64,000 nucleotides of DNA, from positions 15,909,318 through 15,973,317 of the forward strand of contig NC_091147.1 of assembly GCF_041381155.1 (NCBI RefSeq). The letters run 5' to 3'. Below, piece by piece: positions 42,973-55,697 of the stretch. Position 1 is the first letter of the stretch, and each line of letters opens with the position of its first letter. Under the pieces are notes generated by a model. That model saw nothing but the letters and a program-made list of their open reading frames with translations. It ran no database searches and was not told the DNA's origin. The stretch is from Argopecten irradians. Lineage: Eukaryota > Mollusca > Bivalvia > Pectinida > Pectinidae. Made by a program: the position numbers and the translations under genes.

Positions 42973-45900
42973 CTGCGTTAAAAGTAAAAACTGTATGGTA
43001 AAGCAAGGATTTATATCTACGTTCATGGTCAAGAAAGGAAGAATTAATATTAAAAAAACGTGTTATAAATTTGCTTTGCTCCTCCATATTTTCCACCAAT
43101 CTTATCGGATTATGAAGTTACATCATACGAGACTCGTCAGCCAACAGTCAAACTATGAACATTACCTTAGCTTAAGCATTTCATCATGATGATTCAAAAG
43201 TGAGTCAACGCAAAAACAGTCTTTATTGTTGATGGTAAAGACAAAAGGCAACTCTGTTTTTACCTTTTACCTTTTATCTTATCTTTTTACTTTAATCTTA
43301 AATTAACTTGGTACTGGCGATATAAAACTGACGTATAATGATAACATTATGAAGTTGCATTGTAATGCACAGAACAATTGATATGCGAACTGAGTTCAAA
43401 ATCAAGTGAATACCATATCTCTTGATGCATTGTCAAATAACTTTGCTTCATTACCAGGCATAAAATGTCCCGTTCATATAATTCTTTAGACTTAAGAATT
43501 TCTATTTGCAATTAATAAAGACATACAAAAGTCGCTAGTCACATTATTTTTCCATTTTTTTTTCGCAAATATAAAGTCTTTCACAATGTTTGACCAGAAA
43601 GGCGCTATGTCACAGGAATACGTATAGGACGTTGGCCTACTGATCGTAACATGCTGTTGGTCTTATATTAATTGTGAATGAAATGCGTAGAAACATCTCT
43701 CAACGGTCAACATTTTGAGAATTCGCAAGATTGTAACAGTTTTTCTTACAATGTTAGAAATAAAACTTTATTTACTTTACATCGATTGCGAAACAAGCTA
43801 TGCAAATCACTTTCGATGGCCTGGATGCAAGAGCGCGTGATCTAACAATATTCACATGAATACAAAAAACACGAAACAGTTGAAAATGATACAGTGAGCT
43901 GAGAAGTTAAAACATTCCAAACTGATAAAACAATGGGTTTGGTTTAAGATGAATTAAAGTTAGAAGTACTTTTCCCTGCTTTGCAATCAATGCATTTATT
44001 GGGTGTTGCTAAATCATCTTTAAAAGAGAATGAAACTCCCACTCCAAACTTCATATCTAGTACATGCAAAAGTTAACTATAAAAAACAAACTTGAAATTA
44101 TATCAGAATGTCACTTCACATGCTTGACTAGTCCGCTAAACCTGCCTATATTATTAGTTTTTTTTTTTTTTAAATTCTGCCTAATATATATTAGGCAAAA
44201 AAAAAAAATTAAAAAAGCCTAATAATATAGGCAGGTTTAGCGGACTAATGCTTGACTTGAAAATAAAAAATATTACTAACCAAATAAACGATTTTTGGAG
44301 CCAGCATACTTCCGGTTCTCGCTACTGCACTCTGTAAGCCATAGCCGATATTCCTGGAATATCAAATCAAATATAAACACTTTTTTGTGTTATCAATCTT
44401 TTTCTCTTTTGTAAATTCAACGCGAGAAATATTTTCCAAAATTGAGTGGGCGAATTTTTTTATAAATATCCTTTAACATACAAGTTACTTATATGACATA
44501 TATTTAGTTTGATTGCATACTCTATCAACAATTCAGATATTTAGAATCACTGGCTTCTCGGCCGCATAATGACGAGACTGTATGGTATATTGTCGAGTTT
44601 TCTTTCGCGCTCATAAATGACCTTCCATAACATCGAGAAATCATACAGGCATTTGTTAACCTTATGCTGTGAATTTGGATGTAGTTACTAAACATATGAC
44701 ATTTTTAATACAGAGTCAGATGTCATTTTTAACTTTGTTAATATAAACTTTATTTCATTTCATTTCTTTTCCTGTACAATAAGTTACAAAAGTAGCGTCT
44801 AGTATAAACAAGAAAGGAATTTTGATTTGGAAATTTAAAAGTTATATTAATCAATATCCTATGCAGAAGACGTACCAGTAAAAGGGGACTGAACTAATAT
44901 CATATTTGAAAAAGAGAAGCAGAAGTGAGAGTATTTTACACGAAAACAGAGGAGATGGGGTTGGGGTGGAAGGGGAGTGGGATGCTCAGATATGTTATCA
45001 TGGAATAATAAGATGTATTCAGTGAACAGAATACGTTTGAGTGACGATATCCAGACAAATCTGTTTGTTGAAACAGTTTAACATACATGTACGTATTTAC
45101 AAGTCAATAAAAATGATTTTACAATCAGGACAGAGACAATTTTCCATTTCTACTTTGATTAAGTAATATTTTGCCTTATCTACGTATTCACCACACATAC
45201 TTTTTGTTATCACGAAGGACATATATTTTATGTCACCTTTGTCCCGCCATACCTTACCTGACGACTGTAGGATAGGACTCGGAGGTCAGTAATTGTAATC
45301 CGGTCCATCCTATGACAACACACACTTTGGTTATCAGGGCAAATATTGTCCTCAATGTCTCCTTGTCAGCAATATCTGTAGCAATATAGACAATAAATTA
45401 ATAAGTAATAAGTAAATCAACTGCTTTTAATTTTTAAACCAAATCAATTTTGCGATTTTATGTCTAGCAACCTATTTCACGATTTATACCCATGTGGTTC
45501 TACTCTACTCATGCTTGAAATAATTTCTCTGTAACTAAATCTCTAGATTTCTAATTATACGTACATTGTAAAATACGCTAAATTTAATTACACGCGACAA
45601 TAAGTTATCTTGTTTGTTTTTTTACTCATTTTTTTCTATAATAATTTTTTTCATTGACTAAAGGCATAATTTCAATTCCTGACAGATATAGGACGGCAAC
45701 TAAATTCTCCTGATACAGCTTTAAAAGCCGCAGTATGCCCTGCTAACCATCCAATGAAAACAAAATAAAAGACTCGTTTTGCATATTACAGCATAATCTC
45801 TTTTGTGTAAAAACCTTTTCCCCGAAAGGTAATGTTTGTATTAACTTTCAGCAGTCACAAAAACATGGCATCATTAAGCATGAATGAAATATTTTCCTTT

Positions 45901-48900
45901 TGAAGGGATTTTTGTGCTGTACGTCTCAACACTTTCCAAAGCAAACACAGGAAACCATGCATTTCTAGAACGGTGATAAACAACAGTAAATACATCTTTC
46001 ATATACAGTACCCGTATTCTCCAAATGACTTTTTATAGCCATATGCTATTTGTATAAAGTATAACAAGTTCTACTGCTTCTGCAAGATGAGGAAGAAGAA
46101 AACAGCTATATATAAACATTTCTTTTTTTCACATTAACCAGCTTTTTCCTTCAATATCGAAGGCTACTTCTATTGCAAAATTACCTGATATTTTTATGGC
46201 ATTCCGAGAAATACACTCCCCTTATTAACATCTCCACATAGAAAAGTACTTTGAAACCACAATTGTTAAGTTACCTGATATTTCTATGCCAGCACTGGAA
46301 GTACCCTCCCCTTAGTAACTTTTTCACAAAGAAAGTGACTTTGAAACCACATTTGTAAAGTTACCTGATATTTCTATGGCAGCCACAGCCATCCCCGCCA
46401 GTCCTCCTAACACATAAAAGAAGACTGCTAAAGGTCTCCTGCCGATCATGTTGACCAGGTAGTAGGTCAACAACATGGCAGGGATGTCTATGACTTGGAT
46501 GATGAAGAAATTGAAGTAGATGTCGCCCGAAAGATTCTCAACACCAAACGATATGGCGTAATATACGTAAGAACTGCAAAACCTGTGAAAATAACATTAT
46601 CCATAATATTTGTTTATAAACGGTTTTTTTCCATCTATATTTCATTGTTGTCAAAACTCCATAGCCGAAATTTTAAGCCAAAAGCGATAGAAATTTCCTC
46701 TATAAACTATATTTGTTTTCGATTAAATATCTAAGAAACATCTCGTAGTTAAGAACCATTCATGAAAGCTGTGCTATGATAAGTTCATATCGTAGGGAGA
46801 GTATCGACTACATACCCTTGGCTAGCGAAGTTGCATCCAGTGGTACAAAGAAATTCACCAAGTTAGTAACGGTTAAGAGGTTTCAAATAACGTTTTTACT
46901 CCTAATTGCAAGAACGTTCACACACATATAATTGACAGCTTACCATCCTATAGCCAGCAATACTGTGGTTCTAAACAGAAACCATGAACTGAAAAGGTCT
47001 CTGATGCTGTAAATTTGTCTTTTGTTCGCTTTGACCTCTGCCCTTGTGATATCTACCAGACTCCCTAGGTCAGGTGCTGGCCTGCCATTGATTCGAGCTA
47101 TTCTATTTATGACGGATTCTGCCTCTGGAAGTCTATCGTGTGACACCAACCATCGGAAGCTCTCAGGAACCAGGCTAGTTTTTCACATTGAAACAAAAGA
47201 AAAAACACACTTATGTTGTACTGCATTTAAATAATGAATCAATGAATACCTAGAATGACGTAAACGTACTTATTTTAGCACACTCAAAATTTAGCGCAAA
47301 TGCGAAAAGCAGTAAATTATGATTTATTAGCGTGGATATATATTAGCGTAATTCGGTGGTTCAAAACACGAAATACGGAAAATTGAGTGCTTCAAAGTTT
47401 ACAGTATATCAAAATATAGTATTTATCAAAAATATGCTAATAGCTAAGCAATGTATGTATTGAAATCATACCAATAGCAAAGCAATGAATTTATTAATAT
47501 CACACAGTTAATTTATGATGATTTACTAGAGGCTGTGTTCTAAAAGACACATATATGGCACCAATGAAATAGCTGCCGATTCTAAATTTACGCGTTGGAA
47601 GATTTTGAGATTGATATCATAAATTCAAATTCTTCATTCATGAAACGAAATTCCATAGGATGGAATTATGTAATGAATATGCAATAATAAAATGCTTATT
47701 TTAAAATGAGATTCTATTTATCAGTTAAAGGGACAATTCAGTCTAAGAGAACATTAAAATTTGTATATATATCAGATAAAACAACTTCTAATGGAAATTA
47801 CATCTGTCAGTTTTACTGTGATATGCCTGAAACGCCTATGGTGGTGACACGTGTGTGAAATATTCAAACTTGCTCGCAGTCCGCCATTACACACTGTGGT
47901 CGAACTTCTTGTATGCCGAACCCTGTCCCTTGCTCGTAAAGTAATGCAACTTTTGGCTAGAACTGCTCAAATCGCTCTGACAGTAGTGTGTTTACCTTAT
48001 TAGGTGAATTGTCTTGCCTAAAAATCATTTTATCACCTTCTCAGTGGTTATGTAGTTCATTTGTTTAACGTGCGTGACTTTGGCTCGGGTATGGGTACAT
48101 AGTTAATATTGTACCTGCTTAATCGTATTGATCAACGATTTGATATTTCAACGATATTAATTAAAATACTTAACAATGTTGTGGAATTTGTCAATGTTTT
48201 ACGTTATATGTTTCATAAGAAATGTAGAACAATACATTTATGCTATAGTTTGCTTATTGGTTATGTAAAAGAATTTGCCTGAGTGAATTGTCTCTTTAAG
48301 TGCTGTATTATTGTTAATTTTCACAGGTGTAAAATTTCGCTTTTTCATGTTCGGAACTTATTCGCAATTTTTTTCGTGAACTATCTGTGAAAGCGTAGTT
48401 CATACAACAGAATATATTATGAGTAGCACCATGAGTTTTACACATTTTGTGAATTCGCGAATTTAGCGAAATTAAAACTCTCGCGAATATTAACAACTAC
48501 ACAGTATATAGACATCATGACTTACCCGAAAAACAGCAGAAACGGTGCTATAGCCACAGCATTAGCTATATGTAGGTACTTCCAATCATGTAGCCACCAA
48601 CCAACCACGGCAAAAACACACAATCCCATAGGCCAGATAGGGATTGTAACAATAATGGCCCTGTACTTGGTCGGTGTAAACTCTATCATATATGTATAGT
48701 ACACTGTAATGTAGCAGCCGAGTCCAAATCCAATCAGAAACCGGAAAGCTGCGAACATTTCCCAGTTCACTGAGAACACACAGCCAATATTTGCCAGCAG
48801 AAGGATCAGCATGGATAAGAAATAAGTTGGCTTGCGGCCGTAGTAGTCGGCGAACTGTCCCGCTATCAACCCGCTCACCAGTATACCCGACATTTGAATA

Positions 48901-50399
48901 GTGGTGATGGTGGACGGTATTCCATCACGGTCACATATCAGATCCCACTGAAAATAGGTTGCATGAGAATTTCATATGTTACAATTAGACTTTTGAGGTG
49001 TTTCCCCATAGAAGCAAGTAAAAGCAGCACGGACATTTATGACTAATTAGTACCATGAACATTATTCTCAATATCAGTTGGGATTATGACGTCAAAGACA
49101 AAAACATTTTTTTTTGTCTATGACTTCATAAATCCAAATGACATTGAGAGTTATGCATCCGGAACTCCTCGGTTAATAGATTTTCGTGATAATACACGAG
49201 TTCAGGATGGAGAGTTATGCTCAATAATTCTTGCTTGCTTGTAAAGACCAATTTAGTTCTTCTAAGAATTTAAGTTATCAATCCAAAATTTGATCTCACA
49301 TTTGACAATCATTTTCATGGAGTTGATGTTATTATCTCATAACATTATAATTGATTATTCTTCGGAGGAAATGCTAGTTCGATAAAGATGAAGGGTCTTT
49401 CACAAATTTCCTATGCAGGATGTAGTCAAAGTTTGAAAAGCAGATAAAATATCACTTTTTTGATCTTTGTTGCGCGGCAAGATCCCTCTGGGATCTCTTG
49501 TTATTTATGGAGCGAATTTACCTCAGACGAATGTTGGTTCTTCGTACACAGATATTTATTTACACATATATTATGACGACGTGTATTTCTTAAGCATTTC
49601 AATCCAAAATGATTATATTGCTCAAGCATTTCTTTAAAACAAAGATTATGAAGACTTGTATTTCTCAAGCATTTCTGTAACAAAAGATTATTTTTAGGCG
49701 ATTATTGCACTCGCAGTTCTTTCAAACAAAGTTTGTTTAAATGCACTCTTAATAAATTCTTTTGAAGAAAATGCTTGTCCAATAGATATGTTAATAATAA
49801 TTTTAAACATTTGTTTGGAAGACTTATTGAGCAATACCAGTCTTAATAACAATCTTTCTTTGAAATTATAACATTAAACATATATTTCAATATATTTCAA
49901 GGAAATATTTCAAGGAAAAACCAATAATTTAGTTACTTGTAATAGTAAAACATATTTCCATTTAATGCCAGTTATATTCCATTAATATTCAGATAGTAAG
50001 TAATACATATCATAATTATTAAGCGTAAAATTTTTATCTATATCCTGACAACACATATTTAACAGTAATATTTGTATATATTTTTATTACCTCGTTGACA
50101 ATAGTGTAGAGGCTGTCATCAAACTCGATTTGTTCACATTCCTCAGTTATATTTCGTGTTCCTTCAAATTTGCATTGATGTAAGTTACTGTCATTTTGGT
50201 ATCTCCCCAATGTGCTGTTTCCGGGCCCATGCATACACCACCATTGTGGCACGGCCCCCGCTATGGACATCATCAACATGCTCCACCCCATCCCTAATTT
50301 GGATGGCATTGTAACGAGGAAAAGAAGCATCTGGAACCTTCCAAAGCCTCCGCTTTCCTCTATAACATTCTCCATGAAGGTACTTAGTTTGGATGACAT
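42670..50399 (-). CDS. SLC22-like organic ion transporter, complete (7 coding exons)
   Basis: Spliced on the minus strand from 50399-50091, 48947-48526, 47174-46944, 46573-46365, 45375-45258, 44353-44281 and 42972-42670. All junctions are GT-AG with matching phases, totalling 1665 nt or 554 aa, the usual SLC22 length. Features seen: N-terminal helix, then TM1 (about 22-50) and PQWWC; a glycosylated extracellular loop with sequons at N61, N69 and N83 and several Cys; WDLIC; the MFS loop motif GQFADYYGRKP (133-143); VPESFRW (246-252); NMIGRRP; SESYPTVVRN; and METKGKVLLDN before a hydrophilic C-tail. Known for the family: polyspecific plasma-membrane carriers of organic cations, anions or carnitine. 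Substrate class cannot be read here. The usual PETKG motif has Met in place of Pro. Confidence 0.9.
42973..44119. other. Intron 6 of the SLC22-like gene
   Basis: No exon-like sequence. An open frame continuing upstream of the last exon to 43032 crosses the AG acceptor and is intronic. Confidence 0.4.
44120..44256. mobile_element. Foldback MITE, TAGTCCGCTAAACCTG family, second copy with 9-bp target duplication
   Basis: The element at 44129-44247 is an almost perfect palindrome starting TAGTCCGCTAAACCTGCC and ending GGCAGGTTTAGCGGACTA. It is flanked by ATGCTTGAC at 44120-44128 and 44248-44256. It sits in intron 6 of the SLC22-like gene. Confidence 0.9.
44281..44353 (-). CDS. SLC22-like gene, coding exon 6
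   Basis: Acceptor TTCCAG, donor TTG|GTTAGT (GTTAGT is weaker than GTAAGT), 73 nt. It encodes NIGYGLQSAVARTGSMLAPK, the conserved SLC22 segment before TM11. A foldback MITE inserted about 30 bp beyond its donor (44129-44247). Confidence 0.9.
45258..45375 (-). CDS. SLC22-like gene, coding exon 5
   Basis: Acceptor GCTACAG, donor AG|GTAAGG, 118 nt. It encodes DIADKETLRTIFALITKVCV and the family segment TSESYPTVVR. Confidence 0.92.
46181..46376 (-). repeat. 90-bp tandem repeats carrying an exon end and 5' splice site
   Basis: TTACCTGATATTT(C/T)TATG(G/C)CA occurs at 46181, 46271 and 46361, 90 bp apart, with the intervening segments also similar (ACTTTGAAACCACA). On the minus strand this is the end of SLC22 exon 4 with its donor. 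The copy at 46361 is the real one; the two downstream copies are intronic decoys. Confidence 0.85.
46365..46573 (-). CDS. SLC22-like gene, coding exon 4
   Basis: Acceptor TTTGCAG, donor CAG|GTAACT, 209 nt. It encodes SYVYYAISFG, TM8, LVNMIGRRP and TM9 (VFFYVLGGLAGMAVAAIEIS). The last bases of this exon and its donor are copied twice more in the following intron (46181-46360). Confidence 0.92.
46944..47174 (-). CDS. SLC22-like gene, coding exon 3
   Basis: Acceptor AACTAG, donor TG|GTAAGC, 231 nt. It encodes the family motif VPESFRWLVS, the central cytoplasmic loop (RINGRPAP, TRAEVKANKRQ), and the start of TM7 (FLFRTTVLLAIG). Confidence 0.92.
47725..48299. mobile_element. piggyBac-like non-autonomous element in the SLC22 intron
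   Basis: Bounded by TTAA (47725-47728 and 48296-48299), with ends AGGGACAATTCAGTC and, on the minus strand at the right, AGAGACAATTCACTC (13 of 15 match). 575 bp, no transposase. The TTAA target fits piggyBac. Confidence 0.65.
48526..48947 (-). CDS. SLC22-like gene, coding exon 2
   Basis: Acceptor TTTTCAG, donor GG|GTAAGT, 422 nt. It encodes WDLIC, TM2, the MFS motif GQFADYYGRKP, TM3-TM6 (GFGLGCYITVYYTYMIEF with TPTKYRA), ending APFLLFFG. Confidence 0.92.
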
Positions 50400-53300
50400 A
50401 TTAATGGTGGGTTTTGGTGCTGACAGTTGATCTTACGTCTATATGGCTATGCTATAACTAGGGTTGTTTTATTTTACTCGTTCATGTCTTTTTAAAATAC
50501 ACATCTGTAAAAGAAACGTATTTTTATTGATTCAAGTATAAACGGAGGCTGATGCAGACCGGACTAGTGAATAGATAAGTTTTAAGTCTTCTAGTGACCA
50601 CCTCTTAATGAAGACCACTTTCATGGGGTTTCAAATGGCAAATATCAACACATTACATGTCTATAAATGGCTATCATACAGTACCATTATTTTCCCGTAT
50701 TTATTGGGTGGTCTTTATAGACAGGCTTGATTGTAGATTTTGGAAAAAAACCACAAGTGCAATGAATTTTTAACCTCTTTCTAAGCCTTTGTGTCAATTA
50801 ACCGGATCTAGGTTTATATAAAAAGAAAATGTCTTAAACTGATAAAATATTTCTCAAATTTGAACCGTTTTCTCCATCTTATTACATGTTTTAGAGGACA
50901 GAACGTAAGGCAAGGATATGTGAAAATTTATGGTTTCCATCACCGATTTATCAAATACCTCCCGTTTAGACATTGTAGGATCGAAAAACTACTACATCAT
51001 ATGTTTTAAAAATCACTAGACCCTTCAATACAGTTTATATGTTTTCATTATATAATAGATTTGTTTAACATTCGAGTTTCACAATTTTATTTATACATGA
51101 TCGTAGCAAGGAAATAGAAAGGCAGATCAAGAGAACTGATATGGTGACATCTGATATCAAATCGAATAGAGAAACATACCAATATCGACCACGAAACTCT
51201 CCCTTTTTATCAATCTGTATCTCTTGAAATAATTAATAATATAGTTGCAACATATCTATTTACCTTAACGCCTAGATCGTTTAATTACTGAATAGGAATT
51301 AGCCTGCAAAGTGTTGTTGAAAAATGTTTTTGGAATATAATTGTGTTCTAGCGATGTGTATGGTATTTTGCAAGAACACTGAAATTCCTAATTACATTAC
51401 TCAAACTCGTATCGGGACATCCATCGAGCAGATGAGAACTTAATCGAAAACTGTTCATGTCTTTTTTACTCGAGTTACTGAAGATACACTTTAATATCCT
51501 GACAAGGTGAAGGGCGTATCCTGACAAGGTGAAGGGCGTATCCAGACAAGGTGAAGGCCGTTTATGAAGAAGAATACGGTAAACACTGGCCTTAACTTAA
51601 CTATCAGAAGTGATCCCGAAACTTGAAATGTAAGCGTTATCTCGACTTCCGCATTAATGAAATATGGGTTCGTGTAGATAATTTTCGATTTTGTTTGAGT
51701 TCATTTATCATATTTGTTTAATTATATAGATATATACCCTTGTTTGATAACTATTGGCGGTAGTCGCTTCCTTATGTGGAACAGCATAAAAGTCAACTAC
51801 GTATCCGGAACAACAATAAATGTTTACAACAAACAATTATTACGCCACAACATCTATATCAATGACCTAAAGTGATGGTATAAAATCAAACATATGCAGA
51901 ATTCATTATATAAATCTTTTTATGATAATGAAAGTTCATTTCGTTATTTTAACTCGTTGCGCAGTGATAGTCAACTTCTTCGCGGTAATTAGGACGACGA
52001 CAGGAAACATACGACGACCCGCGTTATAAATATTATGTAATTTATTTGTACATATGTTCACTAATTACACCACGTGCGGTACGAGCGGTAAGCTAATCTG
52101 CGGCTTTTCAAAATTTTCAAGCTCGTTTTGATTTCATATTTTGAAAATTAAAAATTGTTTCAGTTAAAATATATACTTTTAAGGAAACCGGGAATGACCA
52201 AATCACTGATAATGAATTTGGTTGTTACTACTTTGATTTTAAAGAAACCGGGAATGACCAAATCACTGATAATGTATTTGGTAGTTACTATTTTGTTTTT
52301 TAACAACAGATGTAGGTTGACTGATCACATTAGCTTTACCATACAACTGTTATGTCGCATCATTGATGTAAGAGACAAAAATCGAAATATTAAATGTCTA
52401 AAACCTTAACACGAAAAAAATAAAAAAGATACCATGGATGAAAATTTAAAAACGGCCAATAATTCTTGAATTCAACAATTTATTGGATTAATGTAATGAC
52501 CAATACTCAAATGTGAAAGAATGAAGAATATGAGGTAAATTCATAATCAAACTATAAAATGTTGTAAATAAAATGAATGGAAATACAACAGTTTTGTCCC
52601 TTCAAGATCAATGTAAGACAAATATATATAGTCTATGAAAATTTTGAGTTCGAAAATGAAATTGAATTTATGTATCAAAGACGTAATAGCAAGGGTTGTA
52701 ATTCCAGATAACACCGGATGATTATCATATGAAGCCTATATACACAGTGTTACACACATGAAGACAAAAGACAGAAAAAAAATCTGTAAGCTTATGTATG
52801 TGGATGTACTGTACTTATCTAGAAAGCAGACAAATACTGATAAACTCGGCAATATTGGAGTCCTATCAATGTTCAATTTGTTGATAAAGGTTATTTACGT
52901 CATTGGTAAAGGATCAACATACTGAAACTTTTTTAAAAACTAGATAAAACGTCAAAATCTAACATTTATTTCTAAGAATCATCAGTATTGCACGCACAAT
53001 GACGCCACGTTAAGTCACCAATAGAATGAAATTATTACATGATCCTAGCTACTGATGCTCCTTAACTGACTATACACTGTATCTACAGAAGACATTAGAA
53101 GATAGTAGTTTTAACTAATGTTCTTTCGTTTTAAGACATAAGATCAGCTTTATAATATATATATAGTGTGTTACTTACATCATTCGAGGACTTTGTTGAT
53201 CCTTACGTCTAATATGTGTACCTATTGTATTCCTATTATCACATGTACTACATATACACCCAGATGATATCACTGTTATCAATATGTCACATTCGCAGAC

Positions 53301-53700
53301 TTGTTAGCTTTACTATGGTAGTCAATGTAACACAAAAATCATTTTGCATAAACTAGTTGTATTCGATTTCATTTAATCAAATACAGAGAAAATAAATACA
53401 CCGAAAAAATAATTGAAATGTGTTTTTTTTTATTGCAAGACTAGTATTTTTATTCTGTATTCCACGTTATTTTTCTGATCTCTCATGTTGCAATATTGTG
53501 TGAAAATTTTATTTATTGTTACTATTTTTTGATATATTTTTCATTTGTGCCGCTCTTTTGTTTATTTTATATGTTATTTGGAAGCTTCCAATACACATTA
53601 GTTATCGGTTGTGAGACACACATGTACCCAATCCAGATAACAATTTGTCGCTATTCATTGTCGGGGTTAAAGTTCACAATATAGTCTGTACCTAGGTAAC
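49740..53700. repeat. Segmental duplication, copy 1 (SLC22 exon 1 and its upstream region)
   Basis: Collinear similarity to about 54900-59640. Anchors: AAGGAAAAACCAATAATTTA (49913) with AAGGAAAACCGATAATTTAG; the whole of exon 1; ATCATATTTGTTTAATTATA (51708) with the same at 57668; ATCTAGAAAGCAGACAAATA (52818) with 58491; and TTAAAGTTCACAATATAGTC (53668) with 59593. The boundaries are approximate. Confidence 0.75.
50091..50399 (-). CDS. SLC22-like gene, coding exon 1
   Basis: ATG at 50397-50399; donor GAG|GTAATA. 103 codons: cytoplasmic N-terminus, TM1 (FQMLLFLVT ... MLMMSIAGA), PQWWC, and most of the large extracellular loop with N-x-S/T sites, ending SLYTIVNE just before the family WDLxC motif. 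A decayed duplicate lies at 55698-56001. Confidence 0.92.
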
Positions 53701-54899
53701 ATAGGTATATACAATAGACGTCATATGTTGACAAACACGTAACACACCAACAGCAGAAAACGTTGACAGGATAATTTGTCTGTCGTTTTTAATATTATTC
53801 AATTTCCTGGCAACAGTTGTTGGAAACTTTACTCCCCCATTAATTGTATCGTTGTTGCCATTGCTATTTTTCTGTTTGAAGACGATCCCCCGCTAATAAC
53901 CTCAGATCAGGATCAGTGAGATATTGTTTAAAACAGACATGTTTATCTTGTATAAAATCGGATGAAATCAGTAATAAAATGTTTGCTTCTAATTTGTAGA
54001 AGTTAATACAATGCTGCTTTTTTTGTTAAACGTTTATATGTGGCTATCGACATATTTTGAACGCTATGGTAACATGATCAAAATCCTCTAGTTTCAAAAT
54101 GGTAGCATCAGACAAGTTTAAATTTAACTTATTTTAATGAAAACTAACAAAATCTGGCTTTTAAAGAATATTGAACACACTTATGTAACAACGGCTGGTT
54201 TTTTGTCGGTAAGGGAAACTTCTGTTGTGATTAGATACTAATAAGTATTTATCAAATAAACATAACAGAAAAATATTTAAGGAAGCCAACATTAAGACGA
54301 TTCCTTTATCATTATTAATACAAGTGGGACCTTTGTAGCAACGCTTTTGTTAGTTGTATCCTTAAGCAGATTTACAATGATCATCAATGTACCAGTAAAC
54401 ATTTTTCTTCTCATATTTTTGACTGATTTGCTGGTTTGGCTAGGTATATACGTGTTGTCTACACTTGTCATTGTGGGACTGTTTTATAGTGGGGTTTTTT
54501 CACTGAAGCATACTGCCAAAGACAACGAACAGCACACCCTGCCATTTTCATTGGCTTAAAAGTTCATGTTATCATCTCATAACGTAGAAACGGCGTCGCG
54601 ATTTGTAACACACCGTCTAATTGGCTGAAACAAAGCGATATGTTAGAAAACGACATGAAATTTAGAATTTTTATGGATGAGATTGGATTATAAGGATTAG
54701 CATTATAAAGTTGTATGTCATGGAGTTATATTTAAAAAATGTATGCTTTCATTATAAAATTTTTCTATTTACACTTTTGATTTGTGTGTTATATCTTCAA
54801 GTCATAACATATATTATGCAAGTTAAACCTTATGGAAATACCGGTAGGGGTGATATCTTTTATTTTATAGGGAGATTGAACATACATTTAAGGATTTAA
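53701..54899. other. Spacer between duplication copies
   Basis: AT-rich. A hydrophobic 70-codon frame at 54347-54559 is not recognisable as a transporter segment and lacks splice context. Confidence 0.4.
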
Positions 54900-55099
54900 T
54901 GCTTGAGCAATAAATATCTTAATAATAAATATTTCTATGAAGAAAATATTTAGGCAGTACATGCCTCAATGCAATCTTTTAAAGATGCTTGAGGAATACA
55001 TGCTTTAATAATATTCTTTCATTGTCGGGATGTTTCAGCAATACATTACTTATTAATAATACTTCTAAGAAAGAAATACTTATGCAGTACACAATTATG

Positions 55100-55211
55100 G
55101 ACCTTTGTTAAGGTCCATATGGTGTAATATCGCCCACGTAGAATAAATAATGACCGAGGGCATTTTAAATTCTAGAAGGCCGATATAACACCATATGGAC
55201 CGAAACAAAGG
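55100..55211. mobile_element. Foldback element
   Basis: The left GGACCTTTGTTAAGGTCCAT followed by ATGGTGTAATATCG is mirrored by the right CGATATAACACCATATGGAC. It contains the small perfect palindrome GGACCTTTGTTAAGGTCC nested in the left arm. Confidence 0.65.
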
Positions 55212-55697
55212 ATATATATATTAGATATGTCTTCCCCTAACAAATGTTAAAAAACATTTGTCAAAGAACGCCACCCTGAAGAGTGCCGCGTTTGGGCAAT
55301 GAAGTTAGCAAAGAAATATTAAAGTCAATATGCTATATATTAAACGTCACGTGACCATGTATTAGCCAATGAAAATAGTGGAAAAACAGAGCATATCTAA
55401 CATATGCCATTAAACAATCTTTCTTTGACAAAATATTTGATCAATATATGCTTAAACGCAATCTTCCTTTGTCTTAATGATAATTTATCTTTGAAAGAAA
55501 TACTTGAATAATACAACTATAATCAAATATCTCAAGGAAAACCGATAATTTAGTCATTCATAAAAATGCTTCCTACATGAATATCCATTTGATGCCAGTT
55601 ATGTCAGTCATATTTAGAAATAAATATTTTTCCTTATAATTAAGCGTAGTTTTTTTTATCTATTTTGTATACATATCCAAACTAATATTTTCATTAC

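Noticed and set aside
42973..43032. Extension of the SLC22 last exon to an ATG at 43032
   Set aside because: The open frame crosses an AACGCAG acceptor, and the phase and family alignment place the exon start at 42972.
54347..54559. Hydrophobic 70-codon plus-strand frame
   Set aside because: No transporter motif, no splice context, AT-rich spacer; hydrophobicity follows from T-rich codons.
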